Source: Fontivivens sp964399735 (GTDB taxonomy: Bacteria > Zhuqueibacterota > Zhuqueibacteria > Residuimicrobiales > Krinioviventaceae). Taken from it: 17,379 bases of DNA. Position 1 is the stretch's first letter. Each line of letters starts with the position of its first letter. Shown piece by piece: positions 8,092-14,702 of the stretch. A program made the translations under genes and the position numbers. Under the pieces are notes generated by a model. That model ran no database searches. It was given only the letters and a program-made list of their open reading frames with translations, and was not told the DNA's origin. The DNA is taken from NCBI GenBank assembly GCA_964399735.1, contig CAYNSO010000082.1, forward strand, positions 1 through 17,379. Direction: 5' to 3'.

Positions 8092-8664
8092 ATGTTAAGA
8101 ACTGCCCGTTTTGGCGTGGTGGTGGTGGGATTATTTGCATTAACCCTGGTTTTAATGAACGGCTGCAAGCAACAACCAGCTCCGGTTGAAGAACCGGCGG
8201 CCTTTACCGCAATTGTCCAGGATATGCAAACATTGTTTGCAATTCAACCGGCTACTCAAAAGCTGCTGGTTATTGACCCGGTTAAAGGCGACAGTCTGAA
8301 TGGCTATGAAGCTCAAGTTACCGGTAATGGCGTGGCTTTAGCAGATGCTTTTGTAAAAGCTGATTCGCTAAAAAAAATACTGGCCGCAAAAGGCTGGACA
8401 GAAGACATAATGTACACCGCCGACGGCCCGCAAGGCTCCTTTGCCGGTTTCCGTCTGGGTAACGACCTGTGTCTGGTAAGCTCTGAATGGGCTCCGGCGG
8501 ACAGTGTTGTCGTTCCGCAAGATCAACCCCTGCTGCAGGAAAATTTGGCTCCCGAACAACGCAATTATACTGTCGTTGTTCAATATGTCGCCGGTATTGT
8601 TGAAAAAGCTGTCGCAGTAGTTGATAGCGTAGCCGCCGATACCACCACCACAGTGGCGCAGTAG
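8092..8664 (+). CDS. Putative lipoprotein of unknown function
   Basis: The protein has 190 residues. Residues 1-25 form a lipoprotein signal with the lipobox MNGC (Cys25), followed by a Pro/Glu linker (KQQPAPVEEPA). The mature part has one globular domain of about 110 residues and an Ala/Val/Thr-rich tail (VVDSVAADTTTTVAQ) that looks unstructured. I do not recognise the family. Because it starts from a well-placed AAGGAG (8079-8084, seven bases before ATG) and ends at a strong terminator, it is a real single-gene transcript. Codon use is like its neighbours. The likely location is the periplasmic face of the inner or outer membrane. Confidence 0.8.
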   Translation: MLRTARFGVVVVGLFALTLVLMNGCKQQPAPVEEPAAFTAIVQDMQTLFAIQPATQKLLVIDPVKGDSLNGYEAQVTGNGVALADAFVKADSLKKILAAKGWTEDIMYTADGPQGSFAGFRLGNDLCLVSSEWAPADSVVVPQDQPLLQENLAPEQRNYTVVVQYVAGIVEKAVAVVDSVAADTTTTVAQ

Positions 8665-8736
8665 AATATATTCAGGCAAATTCAATCGGATTTTTTACGC
8701 CGGTTATAACTTTGCTTTAATCTCATATTCAACACT

Positions 8737-8774
8737 AAAAAGGACGATTGTTTTTTAACAACCGTCCTTTTTTT
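8737..8774. terminator. Bidirectional rho-independent terminator
   Basis: AAAAGGACG pairs with CGTCCTTTT, then a single A/C mismatch, then TTGTT pairs with AACAA around a tiny T loop. The stem is flanked by an A-run on the left and a T-run on the right, so it can terminate from both strands. It lies between the convergent lipoprotein gene and the CBM9-like gene. Confidence 0.88.
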
Positions 8775-8857
8775 ATGGTTAGTCTAACCGGTAATCCGTC
8801 TGGTATAAAACTTGTTCACTGTCGATCTTGAAACCTTCCTCCATCGTTCAGTCAGGG

Positions 8858-9673
8858 TTATGGTAATTGCACAGTTACCCATTCCTCATGCGGTTCGAAA
8901 ATAGATAGCATATCCAATTGGCCTCCTCCCGGGCTGCCGGGCCTTCCTTCAGGTCCACCCATACCGCCGCCAGGTCTCATTCCGCCACCGCCCCTTCTAG
9001 CGCCGCGGCCTCCGCCATCCATCGGCGGACGCATGGAAGACCTTGCCACTTTTTCACCCAGTTCCAGGCATATCCTTACTTTTTTGCCGGGCTTGCTCAC
9101 CAGAGCATAAGGGTTATCAGGCAATAAGGGAATTCTGAATTCAAAACAAAATGCTTCTTTATTATTGCCGGCCGATGCTGCAATGCCGGCAACATCTTTC
9201 CAGGGTAGTTTTTCACCGGTGTTTTTAATACAAAAAACCGGCGAAATCAACTCTATCGGGAATGAAGGCGCTGCTATATTTCTTCTCCGACCGGCATCCC
9301 GCTCATCAGCGCTTTCCAGCCGCTCAGGTCTGGCGCCGGGTTGTGGCCGCTGTATTGGAAATTTGATGCCATATTCTTTTTTCTTTTTGCCTTGATGATG
9401 CCACCACAAAGTAGCGCCGCCAAACATTACCTTGCGGGTCAGTTCCTCGTTCCCGAATCGAAACATCAGGATCAGCGATGAATCATCAAAAGCTACTCCC
9501 ATCATTCCATCCAGGTCTTTATTATATATTACCATCGAATCGGTCCAGTCATTATCCTTACCGTCGACAAGAATTGCAGCGGCAGGCGTATCACCGGCAG
9601 CTGTATTACAAAACAACGCTATTCCAGTCATTAACAGCGCCAATAACATTACTATCAATCCTCTTTTTATCAC
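8858..9673 (-). CDS. Secreted CBM9-like protein with Gly/Arg-rich insert
   Basis: The protein has 271 residues from a GTG at 9673 with GGAGG seven bases upstream. The open frame extends up to 9829, but the extra 52 residues are polar and would bury the signal peptide, so I reject them. Residues 1-27 are a signal peptide (IKRGLIVMLLALLMTGIAL). Residues 35-60 (LVDGKDNDWTDS) and the strands after resemble the family 9 carbohydrate-binding-module fold, also found as a non-sugar-binding domain. Residues 213-252 are Gly/Arg/Met/Pro-rich (GGGRGARRGGGGMRPGGGMG) and sit before the last strand (DMLSIFEPHEEWVTVQL). It is the last gene of the ECF sigma cassette after a 222-base gap, so it is likely a regulon target. 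No enzyme activity is suggested. Confidence 0.7.
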   Translation of the reverse strand: MIKRGLIVMLLALLMTGIALFCNTAAGDTPAAAILVDGKDNDWTDSMVIYNKDLDGMMGVAFDDSSLILMFRFGNEELTRKVMFGGATLWWHHQGKKKKEYGIKFPIQRPQPGARPERLESADERDAGRRRNIAAPSFPIELISPVFCIKNTGEKLPWKDVAGIAASAGNNKEAFCFEFRIPLLPDNPYALVSKPGKKVRICLELGEKVARSSMRPPMDGGGRGARRGGGGMRPGGGMGGPEGRPGSPGGGQLDMLSIFEPHEEWVTVQLP

Positions 9674-9895
9674 TCTACTACCTCCTTCCCCTCTGTTATT
9701 TTTGTCGCCGCCCGATGCTTGCTGCCAAAATCTCCGCTTGTTATCAATCACCCTTTCTGTTATCCCAATCCGTTCTGAGCAACAATAAGAATTATAAAAA
9801 CGTTTAAAAATTTGATAATCCTTTGTCACATCTCCTCTCTATCCCGGTTTGCCCTCTGCCAAAAACGTTGCCATTAAACGAGCGGAGATCAGCGC

Positions 9896-10375
9896 CTATT
9901 CCGACCTTTTATTGCTGTCATGCCAGCGCGCTCGCAGACTATCCGGCGGAAAGCCGGGGCGATTGCCCTGTGGCGGCCAGGGGCCGCGGGCGCCCATTGG
10001 CGGTGGTGCACCGGGACCGGAAGGCATATTGTTTCGTCTTTCTTTTAAGCGCTGAATTTGTTCTTTGCTCAATAGCGGTTCCAATTGTGATTGCATGGAA
10101 TCAACCAACGCCCTGATTTCGCTGCGGTGTTGTTCCGTCAATTTACGAAACTTTGGTAAAAATAGAGTTAGCACCTGGTGAATGGAATCCCGCTGCGCTT
10201 CACTGTTGGGCTGAATAATTCCTTCGTGAAGATGCATAAAGGCATCCCGTTCACGAAAATCGGCAAATTGTGGTTTGCCCGGTTTATAAAGCTGTTTCAT
10301 TGCCATGGCGCCAATAGCAACCCCTAAAAATAAAGTAGCCAGAATAATAATGGCGGATTTTAACTGAACATTCAT
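9896..10375 (-). CDS. Spy/CnrX-like periplasmic sensor or chaperone-like protein
   Basis: The 159-residue protein has one N-terminal hydrophobic segment (7-26) acting as signal or anchor. A helical region follows (about 37-115) rich in charged residues and containing LEPLLSKEQIQRLKERR, which resembles the LTxxQ motif of the Spy/CpxP/ZraP/CnrX group of metal- or stress-sensing periplasmic proteins. The C-terminal 40 residues are Pro/Gly/Arg-rich (GPGAPPPMGARGPWPPQG) and likely disordered. Its ATG overlaps the stop of the anti-sigma gene (ATGA), and GGAGG lies seven bases upstream, so translation is coupled. By analogy with CnrX in CnrYXH it may sense a periplasmic signal and work on the anti-sigma protein; that is inference. 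The metal ligands of CnrX are not evident. Confidence 0.68.
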   Translation of the reverse strand: MNVQLKSAIIILATLFLGVAIGAMAMKQLYKPGKPQFADFRERDAFMHLHEGIIQPNSEAQRDSIHQVLTLFLPKFRKLTEQHRSEIRALVDSMQSQLEPLLSKEQIQRLKERRNNMPSGPGAPPPMGARGPWPPQGNRPGFPPDSLRARWHDSNKRSE

Positions 10376-10821
10376 AATACTTCCTCCAATGAAGTTGAAA
10401 ATGCCGAGCCCAATACATCATCGAGCGTCATTTCCGTGATCGTGTCGCTGACCAGATTGATCCTAGTATCCTTTTGTATCAATTGAATGGAAAAAAGTAC
10501 AATCACCGCAATTCCTCCTACCAGCGCTACCCGGCGGAAAAAATACATCAGTGAATCAAAAAACTCGGCAGCACGATCAGGAATTGCCTGAATAGAATTG
10601 ATACGCTGCATAACACGGGTTGTAAAAAACGGCACAAACTGGCCGCCGCCTTTTTCTGCAATCATTCGACGCATAATGGTAATTTGCTGTTGTTCTTTTC
10701 TTAAATCTGCAAAATGCTCCAGGGCATTTGCCAACAACTCGTGTTCCTTGCCGCTCAATTCTCCATCAAAAGAACGATATAAAATATCGGATATTTTTTT
10801 ATTATATTTTTTCTTGTTCAT
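10372..10821 (-). CDS. Single-pass anti-sigma factor-like membrane protein
   Basis: This 149-residue protein lies directly behind the ECF sigma gene, with one base between the sigma stop (10823) and this ATG (10821). The N-terminal part (about 1-60, with DILYRSFDGELSGKEHELL) resembles the helical anti-sigma domain but lacks the His-Cys-Cys zinc motif of the ZAS type; it has no cysteines at all. One transmembrane helix lies at about 97-113, and the last 35 residues would be periplasmic. The expected role is to hold the sigma factor at the membrane until the periplasmic part is altered. Assignment rests on position, topology and weak N-terminal similarity. Confidence 0.72.
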   Translation of the reverse strand: MNKKKYNKKISDILYRSFDGELSGKEHELLANALEHFADLRKEQQQITIMRRMIAEKGGGQFVPFFTTRVMQRINSIQAIPDRAAEFFDSLMYFFRRVALVGGIAVIVLFSIQLIQKDTRINLVSDTITEMTLDDVLGSAFSTSLEEVL

Positions 10822-10822
10822 T

Positions 10823-11368
10823 TCATTTCTCTCCCAATAAAGGTGAAAGAATTGTCTGCATTTTTTTTTGTGCGCGCGCCAGCCGTGATAATACCGTGCC
10901 TGTCGGTATTTTTAAAATATTCGCCGTTTCCCTGGTGGAATGACCATCGATCAAACGCAACACCAGCACAGCGCGGAAATCGGGTTCCAATTGCTGAATT
11001 GCCTGGTGCACCAGCTTTTTCATTTCAATATCCTCCGGCTCTGTTTCATCTGCCAAATGATGATTTACCTCGGTAGATTCAGGAAAAATCCAGCTGCGGC
11101 GGCGACGGCGCTTTATTTCGTTCAACGACAAGTTGATCGCAATCCGCGTCAAATATGTTCCCAAACCCGATTCACCACGAAAATCATGCAGCGCTTTATA
11201 AAAACGAATGAACGTTTCCTGACCGACATCATCCGCTTCTGCACAATGACCAAGCATACCGATAACTGTAGCGGCTACCCGGGGTTCATAGCGCCTGACA
11301 ATTTCAGAAAAGGATTCGGCATCTCCTTTCCGGGCAAGAATTAATAATTGTTCGTCGGTCTTGTTGAT
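10823..11368 (-). CDS. ECF-type RNA polymerase sigma factor, non-canonical start
   Basis: The protein has 181 residues if translated from the ATC at 11368. Region 2 spans about residues 8-90, with DDVGQETFIRFYKAL (46-60) and GTYLTRIAINLSLNEIKRR (70-88). Region 4 is near 125-180 and ends in TGTVLSRLARAQKKM. The first ATG in frame is at 11257, but it falls inside region 2 and would delete about 37 conserved residues beginning NKTDEQLLILARKGDAESF. Between an in-frame TAA (11392-11390) and that ATG there is no ATG, GTG or TTG. AGGA (11376-11373) sits four bases before the ATC, so ATC, or CTG at 11389, may be used, or one base may be mutated or misread. It heads the anti-sigma and Spy-like gene cluster and likely autoregulates it. 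Confidence 0.82.
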   Translation of the reverse strand: MNKTDEQLLILARKGDAESFSEIVRRYEPRVAATVIGMLGHCAEADDVGQETFIRFYKALHDFRGESGLGTYLTRIAINLSLNEIKRRRRRSWIFPESTEVNHHLADETEPEDIEMKKLVHQAIQQLEPDFRAVLVLRLIDGHSTRETANILKIPTGTVLSRLARAQKKMQTILSPLLGEK

Positions 11369-11796
11369 ATGATCCTTTTCCTTTAACAGTTAGACAAACC
11401 AGATCCCGGTTTATTCCCGGAACAGCTCGAGTTGTAAAACCAGAATTAACAATGATATTACACGAACAAAAAAAATATCCATGCTAAACATCTCAATATG
11501 GTTCGGGCCCGAGTAAAATGAACAAAATGAAACCGCAGACTTGGAAATATGAATGTGGTTGTTCTTTGACTTTTTTTATATAAATCTGGTTATGCACACA
11601 CAGTTTTTTTTAGCCTTTTATATTTTAAACAATGGGCAATCAGAAAAATTACACGCTATAAACCACACCGAGCCAAATTTTTAAATTATTCAGGTTAAAC
11701 AAACATTTTCCTGATAAAAAAACACTTGAATTTGTGCCACAATTCCTATATTTTCACTATATTAAACGGAGACAACAAAAAAAAACAGGAGAATAA
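11369..11796. promoter_or_regulatory. Divergent intergenic region between sigma cassette and djlA
   Basis: This 428-base AT-rich gap has no supported gene. It must hold the promoter of the sigma cassette (minus) and that of djlA (plus). I could not identify convincing -35/-10 boxes by eye. A short segment near 11502-11536 (CAATATGGTTCG, then AATGAAACCGCAG) echoes pieces of the dispersed repeats elsewhere in the window, but too briefly to call a copy. Confidence 0.4.
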
Positions 11797-12549
11797 ATGG
11801 GCTGGCTCGGTAAAGCAATTGGCGGCTCGATCGGTTTCTTTTTAGGTGGTCCACTGGGCGCTGTATTTGGCGCAGTAATAGGGCACCAGTTCGATAAAAA
11901 CGGCGACACAGGCGCCAACCCGGGAACCGTTTTTACCCGACATGAACATACCCAGGCAGTTTTTTTTGTTGCAACTTTTTCATTGTTTGCCAAACTCGCC
12001 CGTGCAGATGGCCGGGTAACCAGAGAAGAAATTAACGTTGTTGAAAGCTTTATGCAAAACTCGCTTCATCTTGATAAAGATGCCAGGGAAATGGCTATAA
12101 AAATTTTCAACGCCGCCAAAGATTCCAGAGACTCTTTTGATATGTATGCCGAACAATTTTATGAATTATTTTATAATGAAAGTCATTTTTTAAACACAAT
12201 GTTAGAGATGCTGATCCGTATTGCTGCAGCTGATAATATTCTGCATAATAACGAAGAAAGAATGCTCAAACGCGCTGCGATTATATTTAACATCGACTTG
12301 AAAGAATTCGAGCGGATCAAGGCTATTTATATACAAAATAATGACAAATACTATGCAACGCTCGGCGCCAACCGTAATGACAGCAACGAAGTGATTAAAA
12401 AGAAATATCGGCAGCTGGTTTTGGAACATCATCCGGACAGGGTTATTTCCAAAGGTTTGCCCGAAGAATTTACCAAAATTGCCACCGAAAAATTCCAGGA
12501 AATTCAGGAAGCATACGAAAAAATTATGCAAGAACGCAATGCCGCATAA
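11797..12549 (+). CDS. djlA: DjlA-like membrane co-chaperone (TerB + J domain)
   Basis: The protein has 250 residues. The N-terminus WLGKAIGGSIGFFLGGPLGA (3-22) is the Gly-rich membrane segment of DjlA proteins, followed by GHQFDK (29-34). A TerB-like helical domain occupies about 48-180 (AVFFVATFSLFAKLARADG at 54-72, DNILHNNEERML at 146-157). A J domain sits at about 184-247 with the invariant HPD at 212-214, so it should stimulate the ATPase of DnaK. Domain order and length match E. coli DjlA (271 residues). AGGAG (11787-11791) is five bases before ATG. The downstream aldo/keto reductase gene begins 38 bases later and may share the transcript. Confidence 0.88.
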   Translation: MGWLGKAIGGSIGFFLGGPLGAVFGAVIGHQFDKNGDTGANPGTVFTRHEHTQAVFFVATFSLFAKLARADGRVTREEINVVESFMQNSLHLDKDAREMAIKIFNAAKDSRDSFDMYAEQFYELFYNESHFLNTMLEMLIRIAAADNILHNNEERMLKRAAIIFNIDLKEFERIKAIYIQNNDKYYATLGANRNDSNEVIKKKYRQLVLEHHPDRVISKGLPEEFTKIATEKFQEIQEAYEKIMQERNAA

Positions 12550-12587
12550 AACAAGGTCCTATGGTTTTTCTTTCAGGAAAGGATTAT

Positions 12588-13502
12588 ATGTCAACCCGGA
12601 TTTGTAAATTAAGCCGGCGTGATTTTTTAAAAAAATCGGCCGGCGCTGCTGCAATTGTAACTGCCCTGCCAGGACTAGCGCGGGCAGACGCCGTTAAACC
12701 GAAAAAAACTGCTACAGATTTGGTTCTTTTGGGTCAGTCCAAAATCAAAGTATCAAGGCTGGGAATGGGCACCGGCAGCCATTCCGGCAGAGTACAACGC
12801 GAATTGGGTCAGCGGGGATTTAACAACCTGGTACGATATGCCCTGGATCAGGGTATTACCTTTTTCGATACCGCTGACAACTATGGCGAAATGCACGAAA
12901 TGCTCGGTAAAGCCCTGAAAAATATAGATCGCGATAAAATTCAGATCCAGTCCAAATTATCGTGGGGAAAATTTGACAACCCCATGCGGGAAATTGATCG
13001 TTGCCGCAAGGAAGTGGGCGCCGATTATTTCGATTCCATGCTCATTCATTGCGTCACCAGCGGTGACTGGATAGATACACAAAAAAAACTCATGGACATT
13101 TTTGACCAGGCCAAAGAAAAACAACTCATCCGGGCATGCGGCGTCTCTATTCACGGTTTTGAACCGTTAACGGCGGCTTCAACCTTTAACTGGGGCGATA
13201 TACGGCTGGTGCGCGTTAATCATAACGGCAGCGTTATGGATAAACCTGCCGGGGCATCCTGGGAACAAAAGGCCGATGTGGATGCGATTGTTCAAAAAAT
13301 CAGCCTGATGCATCAATCCGGCAAAGGCGTTATCGGCATGAAACTGGTGGGCGACGGCACGTTTACCGACGCGGCCGTCCGGGAGCAGGCCATTAAATTT
13401 GTTATGGGCCTCGATTGCGTCGATGCGGTGGTGATCGGCTTTAAATCACCTGCTGAAATCGATGAAGCGATAACAAACATGAATAAATATCTGGCCATGT
13501 AA
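12588..13502 (+). CDS. Tat-exported aldo/keto reductase
   Basis: The protein has 304 residues from the ATG at 12588, preceded by GGAAAGGA; an upstream ATG at 12561 would add nine residues and bury the signal, so it is not used. The N-terminus carries a textbook twin-arginine motif, SRRDFLKK (9-16), with a likely cleavage site after ARADA (31-35). The barrel has all four aldo/keto reductase catalytic residues: Asp94 and Tyr99 in FDTADNYG, Lys123 in QSKLSWG, and His154 in MLIHC. It is probably a periplasmic NAD(P)H-type reductase or a descendant with a changed role; substrate and cofactor source are unknown. It is only distantly similar to the reductase at 6580, so the two are not a recent duplication. 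Confidence 0.88.
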   Translation: MSTRICKLSRRDFLKKSAGAAAIVTALPGLARADAVKPKKTATDLVLLGQSKIKVSRLGMGTGSHSGRVQRELGQRGFNNLVRYALDQGITFFDTADNYGEMHEMLGKALKNIDRDKIQIQSKLSWGKFDNPMREIDRCRKEVGADYFDSMLIHCVTSGDWIDTQKKLMDIFDQAKEKQLIRACGVSIHGFEPLTAASTFNWGDIRLVRVNHNGSVMDKPAGASWEQKADVDAIVQKISLMHQSGKGVIGMKLVGDGTFTDAAVREQAIKFVMGLDCVDAVVIGFKSPAEIDEAITNMNKYLAM

Positions 13503-13570
13503 AAATTCGTATAATCGGAACTGAATTTAAAGCCTTATTAATAAATATTCTGCCACAGCTTTAAAAAATC

Positions 13571-13603
13571 GGCTCTATATGGTTAACCGCGGGTAATTTT
13601 ACC
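13571..13603 (+). repeat. Dispersed repeat (family B), copy 1
   Basis: It begins GGCTCTATATGGTT and contains GGGTAATTTTACC, a small hairpin (GGTAA/TTACC around two bases). About 24 of 33 positions match 17035-17067 without gaps. It lies 68 bases downstream of the reductase stop codon. Copy 2 likewise follows a gene end, so a role as a 3'-end element is possible. Confidence 0.5.
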
Positions 13604-13658
13604 GATTGCCCCATATTTTTCAAATTTTAAAGAACTAGTAAAACAATACACTTTTTCC

Positions 13659-13740
13659 CCTCTGCGTCTTCTGGGTTCTCTGCGGTTTCATACTTTTCAT
13701 TTTACCGTAGAGGGTGCGGAGAACGCAAAGGAAACATTCA
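13659..13740 (+). repeat. Dispersed palindromic element (family C), copy 1
   Basis: A 28-base arm (13659-13686, starting CCTCTGCGTC and ending CTCTGCGGT) is the imperfect inverted complement of 13704-13731 (starting ACCGTAGAGG and ending CGCAAAGG), with a 17-base loop. A diverged copy on the opposite strand lies at 17259-17323. The two share CTCTGCGGTTTCAT, TTTTACCGTAGAGG and CATTCAA. No coding potential is seen. It resembles REP-like palindromes scattered in many genomes. Confidence 0.65.
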
Positions 13741-14128
13741 AACAATTGTTTTTATGGCTCTTGCTTATAACTGCATATCTTTAATAAAAATTTTCATTAC
13801 TAGTGTTCTTGTATGAATGGCAGTCAACTTTTTTTCTTGCGGTACCAGTTTTAATATAATTAATCCGAGTCAGTGAAAATTTACTTTACAAAAGTCTTTT
13901 AAAACCAATTTTACCATATTTTTATTCTTGATATTATTGTGAGAATTACTCAAAATAAATAATATAAAGACAGTTTATTATCTATTAATCAGTATTAAAA
14001 TTTTTCTGAACAATCCGGTTCCAAACAGAGTAAAACTGTAAATTCTCTGGCAGAATTGCTCTCCGCATGCAGAATCGAGCTAACAAGAACAACTATCAGA
14101 TCAACTATGAAAAAGGGAAAAACCAACC

Positions 14129-14674
14129 ATGACTGAAGAAAAAACCAACAAACCGGAAATTTGTAATAATTACCATCCCGTGCAGGAATATACCCATGTA
14201 CAGGAAATTATCGACAACCTGCCCTATATCATTATGACATTGCTTGGCGCTGTGATCCATCTGGTCGGTCTTGGCTTTACGGTTTGGGGCTGGATCGCCG
14301 CAACTTGTTTTGCTCTTTACGGCATTGCCGGCGCTGTCTGGTTTATTGTATTTATCTGTCCGTTTTGCCACTTTTACGGTACCCGTACCTGTCCATGCGG
14401 TTATGGACAAATTTCCGGCAAACTGGTTCCTGCTCAAGACGGCTCACAATTCATAGAAAAATTCAAAAAACACATTCCGGTCATTTTCCCACTCTGGTTT
14501 GTGCCGTTGATATCCGGCGCACTTTTTCTGTTTCGTAATTATAACCCAACCATGTTGGTTTTATATAGTGCATTTATCATCAATTCTTTTATTATATTAC
14601 CTCTGGTATCGCGTTTTTACGGATGCGCCCATTGTCCGCAAAAAAATGATTGCCCCTGGATGAAGAAAAAATAA
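14129..14674 (+). CDS. Cysteine-rich four-helix membrane protein, unknown family
   Basis: The protein has 181 residues. Hydrophobic helices lie at about 32-50, 53-77, 117-135 and 143-162. A cysteine cluster, CPFCHFYGTRTCPC (Cys77, 80, 88, 90), follows helix 2, and a second, CAHCPQKNDC (Cys166, 169, 175), follows helix 4. With an even number of helices both clusters fall on the same face, so they could together bind a metal or iron-sulfur centre or form a thiol redox site. The conserved-looking CGYGQISGKLVP continues from the first cluster. I do not recognise the family and no heme motif (CxxCH with the right context) is convincing, although CPFCH does match CxxCH. The gene is 28 bases upstream of the exported NIF3-like gene, so the two are likely one operon. 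The ribosome site (AGGGA) is weak and rather far. Confidence 0.8.
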   Translation: MTEEKTNKPEICNNYHPVQEYTHVQEIIDNLPYIIMTLLGAVIHLVGLGFTVWGWIAATCFALYGIAGAVWFIVFICPFCHFYGTRTCPCGYGQISGKLVPAQDGSQFIEKFKKHIPVIFPLWFVPLISGALFLFRNYNPTMLVLYSAFIINSFIILPLVSRFYGCAHCPQKNDCPWMKKK

Positions 14675-14702
14675 TCTCGAATTCTATCAATAAGAGGAAA
14701 TT

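Larger units (their letters stand above)
13503..14128. other. Long intergenic region, 626 bases
   Basis: There is no supported gene. It contains the two dispersed elements at 13571-13603 and 13659-13740, then about 390 bases of AT-rich DNA leading to the Cys-rich membrane protein gene, whose promoter is presumably here. Short frames in it look non-coding. Confidence 0.5.

Noticed and set aside
9432..9807. Two overlapping plus-strand frames (118 and 109 residues) opposite the CBM9-like gene and its upstream region
   Set aside because: Low-complexity Ser/Leu-rich translations with no ribosome site, opposite a supported gene.
9674..9829. Extension of the CBM9-like protein to a GTG at 9829 (52 extra residues)
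   Set aside because: It would bury the signal peptide behind a polar stretch; AGGAG is only two bases from that GTG, whereas GTG 9673 has GGAGG at seven bases.
11017..11257. ATG at 11257 as the start of the sigma factor
   Set aside because: It lies inside conserved region 2; about 37 clearly sigma-like residues precede it in the same open frame.
14343..14406. CPFCH in the Cys-rich membrane protein as a c-type heme site (CxxCH)
   Set aside because: It sits at a helix end within a larger cysteine cluster (CPFC...CPC) that fits metal or thiol chemistry better; a single match is not enough to call heme.
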